A stretch of DNA of 15,488 bases from Alphaproteobacteria bacterium. GTDB taxonomy: Bacteria; Pseudomonadota; Alphaproteobacteria; Micavibrionales; Micavibrionaceae. The position numbers and the translations under genes were made by a program. This document shows positions 13,357 through 15,488 of this stretch, in pieces. The stretch covers positions 1 through 15,488 of the forward strand of contig NZVS01000063.1 in the NCBI GenBank assembly GCA_002701555.1, in the 5' to 3' direction. The stretch's first letter is position 1. Each line of letters starts with the position of its first letter. The notes under the pieces are model-generated. The model was given only the letters and a program-made list of their open reading frames with translations, made no database searches and was not told where the DNA came from.

Positions 13357-13433
13357 ATGAATACACAAAAAGAACTCGGTACTTTTATAAAAACATTTAA
13401 AATTTAAAAAACGACACGTCGAGAAAAATTCCC

Positions 13434-13913
13434 ATGAAAATAAATGAAGATGCTATCCGCCAGCTTGCAGAGCTGCTTAATGAAACCGGACTGACCGAAA
13501 TTGAGGTTGCAGAAGGTGAAAAATTTATCCGCGTTAATAAAGGCGGCGTAATCATGCACGGTCACGGTAACCACGCACATCATGCAATACCGCAAGCTCC
13601 TGTTCCTGCCTCTGACCCGACTGTGCCACAGGCAGCTAACATACAAGGATCACAAGGTGGAGCAACAGCAGAAAGTCATCCGGGTGCAATTACTTCACCA
13701 ATGGTCGGAACAGCATATATGGCCGCGGAACCAGGTGCAGCCGATTTTGTGAAAAAAGGTGATAAAGTCAAAGAAGGTGACACATTGCTGATTATAGAGG
13801 CAATGAAAGTCATGAATCCTATCAAAGCGCCTCATTCAGGCGAGATCACAAGTATAATTGTCAAAAACGAACAGCCCGTTGAATTTGGCGATGTTCTTAT
13901 GGTGATTGAGTAA
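13434..13913 (+). CDS. accB: Acetyl-CoA carboxylase biotin carboxyl carrier protein AccB
   Basis: AccB carries the biotin that AccC carboxylates and that AccAD uses to make malonyl-CoA, the first step of fatty-acid synthesis in the cytoplasm. The 159 residues match the usual size. An N-terminal helical domain (1-40, I-R-Q-L-A-E-L-L-N-E-T at 8-18) is followed by a flexible Ala/Pro linker and a C-terminal biotinyl domain (about 82-159). The biotin site E-A-M-K-V-M-N puts biotin on K125, and the thumb region (about 90-101) is present as in AccB. The linker contains an unusual His-rich patch (H-G-H-G-N-H-A-H-H, 42-50) that could bind metal. accC follows after 5 bp, the classic accBC operon. Confidence 0.96.
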   Translation: MKINEDAIRQLAELLNETGLTEIEVAEGEKFIRVNKGGVIMHGHGNHAHHAIPQAPVPASDPTVPQAANIQGSQGGATAESHPGAITSPMVGTAYMAAEPGAADFVKKGDKVKEGDTLLIIEAMKVMNPIKAPHSGEITSIIVKNEQPVEFGDVLMVIE

Positions 13914-13918
13914 GTCCT

Positions 13919-15262
13919 ATGTTTAAAAAGGTCCTGATTGCAAATAGAGGCGAGATCGCTCTGCGTATCCACCGTGCCTGTAAAGAGATGGGCATTGAAA
14001 CTGTGGTTGTTCACTCAACAGCCGATGCAAATTCTATGGCGGTTAGGCTGGCAGATGAGTCCGTATGTATAGGGCCTGCTTCATCCCGCGACAGCTACTT
14101 AAATGTGCCGGCTATTTTAACGGCTGCAAGCCTGACAAATGCAGATGCCATCCACCCCGGATATGGGTTCTTATCAGAAAACGCGGAATTTGCCCGCATG
14201 GTCGAAGAACATGGATTTACCTTCATAGGTCCAAACGCCGAACACATCGTTAAAATGGGTGACAAGGTGATGGCCAAGAAAACGGCTGTCGAGCTTGGTC
14301 TTCCGGTTGTTCCGGGTTCTGATGGTGCGATTGAAAGCTTTGAAAGCGGCTTAAAAGATGCCAAGGATATGGGTTTTCCTATTCTGATCAAGGCGGCTTC
14401 CGGCGGGGGCGGGAAGGGCATGAAAGTCGTCCACAAGGAAGAAGAATTCAAGGAAGCCTATTCAACTGCCCGCTCCGAGGCAAAGGCCAATTTCGGCGAC
14501 GATACGGTTTACATGGAGAAATATCTTCTTAAACCGCGCCATATTGAAATACAGGTCTTTGGAGATAAGCACGGACACGCTATCCATCTAGGTGAGCGTG
14601 ATTGTTCCCTGCAAAGGCGCCACCAGAAAGTATTGGAAGAAGCACCCTCACCGACACTTACTGAAAAAGAGCGTGATTATATCGGAACGCTATCTGCAGA
14701 TGCTATTCGTAAAATGGGATATGTTGGTGCCGGAACAATCGAATATCTATACGAAGACGGCAAATTCTATTTCATGGAGATGAATACCCGTATTCAGGTG
14801 GAGCACCCTGTTACAGAAATGATTACAGGAATTGACCTGATAGCCGAGCAAATTCGCGTAGCTGCCGGTGAGGAATTGAGCGTTAACAAAGACAGAATTC
14901 ATCTGCGTGGTCATGCAATCGAAGTGCGTATCAATGCCGAAGACCCTAAAACATTCATGCCTTCACCCGGTACAATAAAGCAATTCCATGCCGCTGGGGG
15001 TCTGGGTGTCAGATTTGATTCAGCCGTCTATAACGGCTATAAAATCCCGCCATATTATGATTCCATGATTGGTAAGCTTATTGTTCATGGACGTAACCGC
15101 GAAGAATGTATAAAGCGCCTTCGCCGTGCTATGTCTGAAACAATTGTGGATGGTGTTAAAACAACCTTACCTCTTCATCTTTGGATCACTGACCATGAAG
15201 ATTTTATAAAGGGCGATTACACTATTCACTGGCTTGAAAAACATTTGGCTGAGCAGCAATAG
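13919..15262 (+). CDS. accC: Acetyl-CoA carboxylase biotin carboxylase AccC
   Basis: AccC carboxylates AccB-bound biotin using ATP and bicarbonate. The 447 residues match the family length and align closely with the standard enzyme: an N-terminal pre-ATP-grasp domain (K-V-L-I-A-N-R-G-E-I-A at 4-14), H-P-G-Y-G-F-L-S-E-N at 79-88, an ATP-grasp domain with K116, K158, the G-G-G-G-K-G loop (162-167), E-A-P-S-P (241-245), and M-E-M-N-T-R-I-Q-V-E-H (286-296) holding the metal-binding and catalytic E287, N289 and R291. The C-terminal biotin-carboxylase domain is complete, so this is a stand-alone subunit and not a fused acyl-CoA carboxylase. Its start lies 5 bp after accB, so translation is coupled. 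Confidence 0.97.
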   Translation: MFKKVLIANRGEIALRIHRACKEMGIETVVVHSTADANSMAVRLADESVCIGPASSRDSYLNVPAILTAASLTNADAIHPGYGFLSENAEFARMVEEHGFTFIGPNAEHIVKMGDKVMAKKTAVELGLPVVPGSDGAIESFESGLKDAKDMGFPILIKAASGGGGKGMKVVHKEEEFKEAYSTARSEAKANFGDDTVYMEKYLLKPRHIEIQVFGDKHGHAIHLGERDCSLQRRHQKVLEEAPSPTLTEKERDYIGTLSADAIRKMGYVGAGTIEYLYEDGKFYFMEMNTRIQVEHPVTEMITGIDLIAEQIRVAAGEELSVNKDRIHLRGHAIEVRINAEDPKTFMPSPGTIKQFHAAGGLGVRFDSAVYNGYKIPPYYDSMIGKLIVHGRNREECIKRLRRAMSETIVDGVKTTLPLHLWITDHEDFIKGDYTIHWLEKHLAEQQ

Positions 15263-15282
15263 GTCCTAAGCTCACCGCGGTT

Positions 15283-15488
15283 ATGTCCCAAGGTTTTGAT
15301 GACATCATACTGGACGCTTACCGGAAGGGAGTGTTCCCTATGGCTGACTCCGGCGATACCCATGATTTTTATCTTGTTGAGCCGAAACAGCGCGCCCTTA
15401 TCCCGATACTGGACCTTCATATTCCACGCAGCCTGAATAAATTCATGCGGCAAACAGAATATGAAATCAGAATTGATACGGCATTTGA
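15283..15488 (+). CDS. aat: Leucyl/phenylalanyl-tRNA--protein transferase Aat (5' part)
   Basis: The first 68 codons of an open frame running off the right edge. Aat moves Leu or Phe from aminoacyl-tRNA onto proteins with N-terminal Lys or Arg, making N-degrons that ClpS recognises. The family N-terminus is visible: A-Y-R-K-G-V-F-P-M-A-D-S at 12-23, then D-F-Y-L-V-E-P, R-A-L-I-P-I-L, H-I-P-R-S-L-N-K and I-D-T-A-F at the edge. It starts 20 bp after accC, in the usual alphaproteobacterial order accB-accC-aat. GGTCCT and similar bases precede it, with no clear Shine-Dalgarno. The catalytic core lies beyond the window, so activity cannot be judged here. Confidence 0.92.
   Translation, partial: MSQGFDDIILDAYRKGVFPMADSGDTHDFYLVEPKQRALIPILDLHIPRSLNKFMRQTEYEIRIDTAF

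Overview
The window looks like chromosomal sequence from a rather AT-leaning alphaproteobacterium. The evidence is the right-hand block: an NDUFA12-type complex I protein, a DUF2155 protein, accB, accC and aat lie close together on one strand, an arrangement I associate with Alphaproteobacteria. A phasin_2-type phasin and a ClpS/ClpA pair of alphaproteobacterial type agree with this. Two paralogous 'GNI(L/F)F'-type single-helix, pilin-like proteins resemble proteins I associate with Micavibrio-like lineages, but that finer placement is only an inference. I see no rRNA, tRNA, CRISPR array, transposase or integrase.

Layout. 1-345 has no intact gene. It holds a degenerate second copy of the 3' end and terminator of the gene at 1248-2174. 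The minus-strand pilin-like gene at 346-1065 sits between the two copies of this roughly 150-bp direct repeat. 1248-2174 (minus) encodes a LapG/BTLCP-type cysteine protease with an N-terminal pair of MshEN-like repeats, a domain type known to bind c-di-GMP. 2348-4484 (plus) carries hldE, for ADP-heptose synthesis (LPS core), followed after 7 bp by an unrecognised lipoprotein. 4500-7497 (minus) is a convergent cluster: dacC-type PBP with a SPOR domain, then an HSDL2-like short-chain dehydrogenase, then the second pilin-like protein, whose start overlaps the dehydrogenase stop. 7498-7649 is a divergent promoter region with a perfect 10-bp palindrome halfway between the two predicted promoters.

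From 7650 everything is on the plus strand: phasin with a strong terminator, clpS-clpA, an NDUFA12-family protein, mlaD, a DUF2155 secreted protein, trxA, accB-accC and the start of aat, which runs off the right edge.

Functional themes. Most genes concern the envelope (hldE, dacC-SPOR, mlaD, lipoprotein, pilin-like proteins, LapG-like protease) or core metabolism (accBC, NDUFA12, trxA, phasin). ClpS, ClpA and Aat are three components of the bacterial N-degron pathway and lie within 7 kb. The most unusual items are the MshEN-like/LapG-like fusion, the pilin-like gene bracketed by a duplicated gene end plus terminator, and the pilin-like paralogue family itself.
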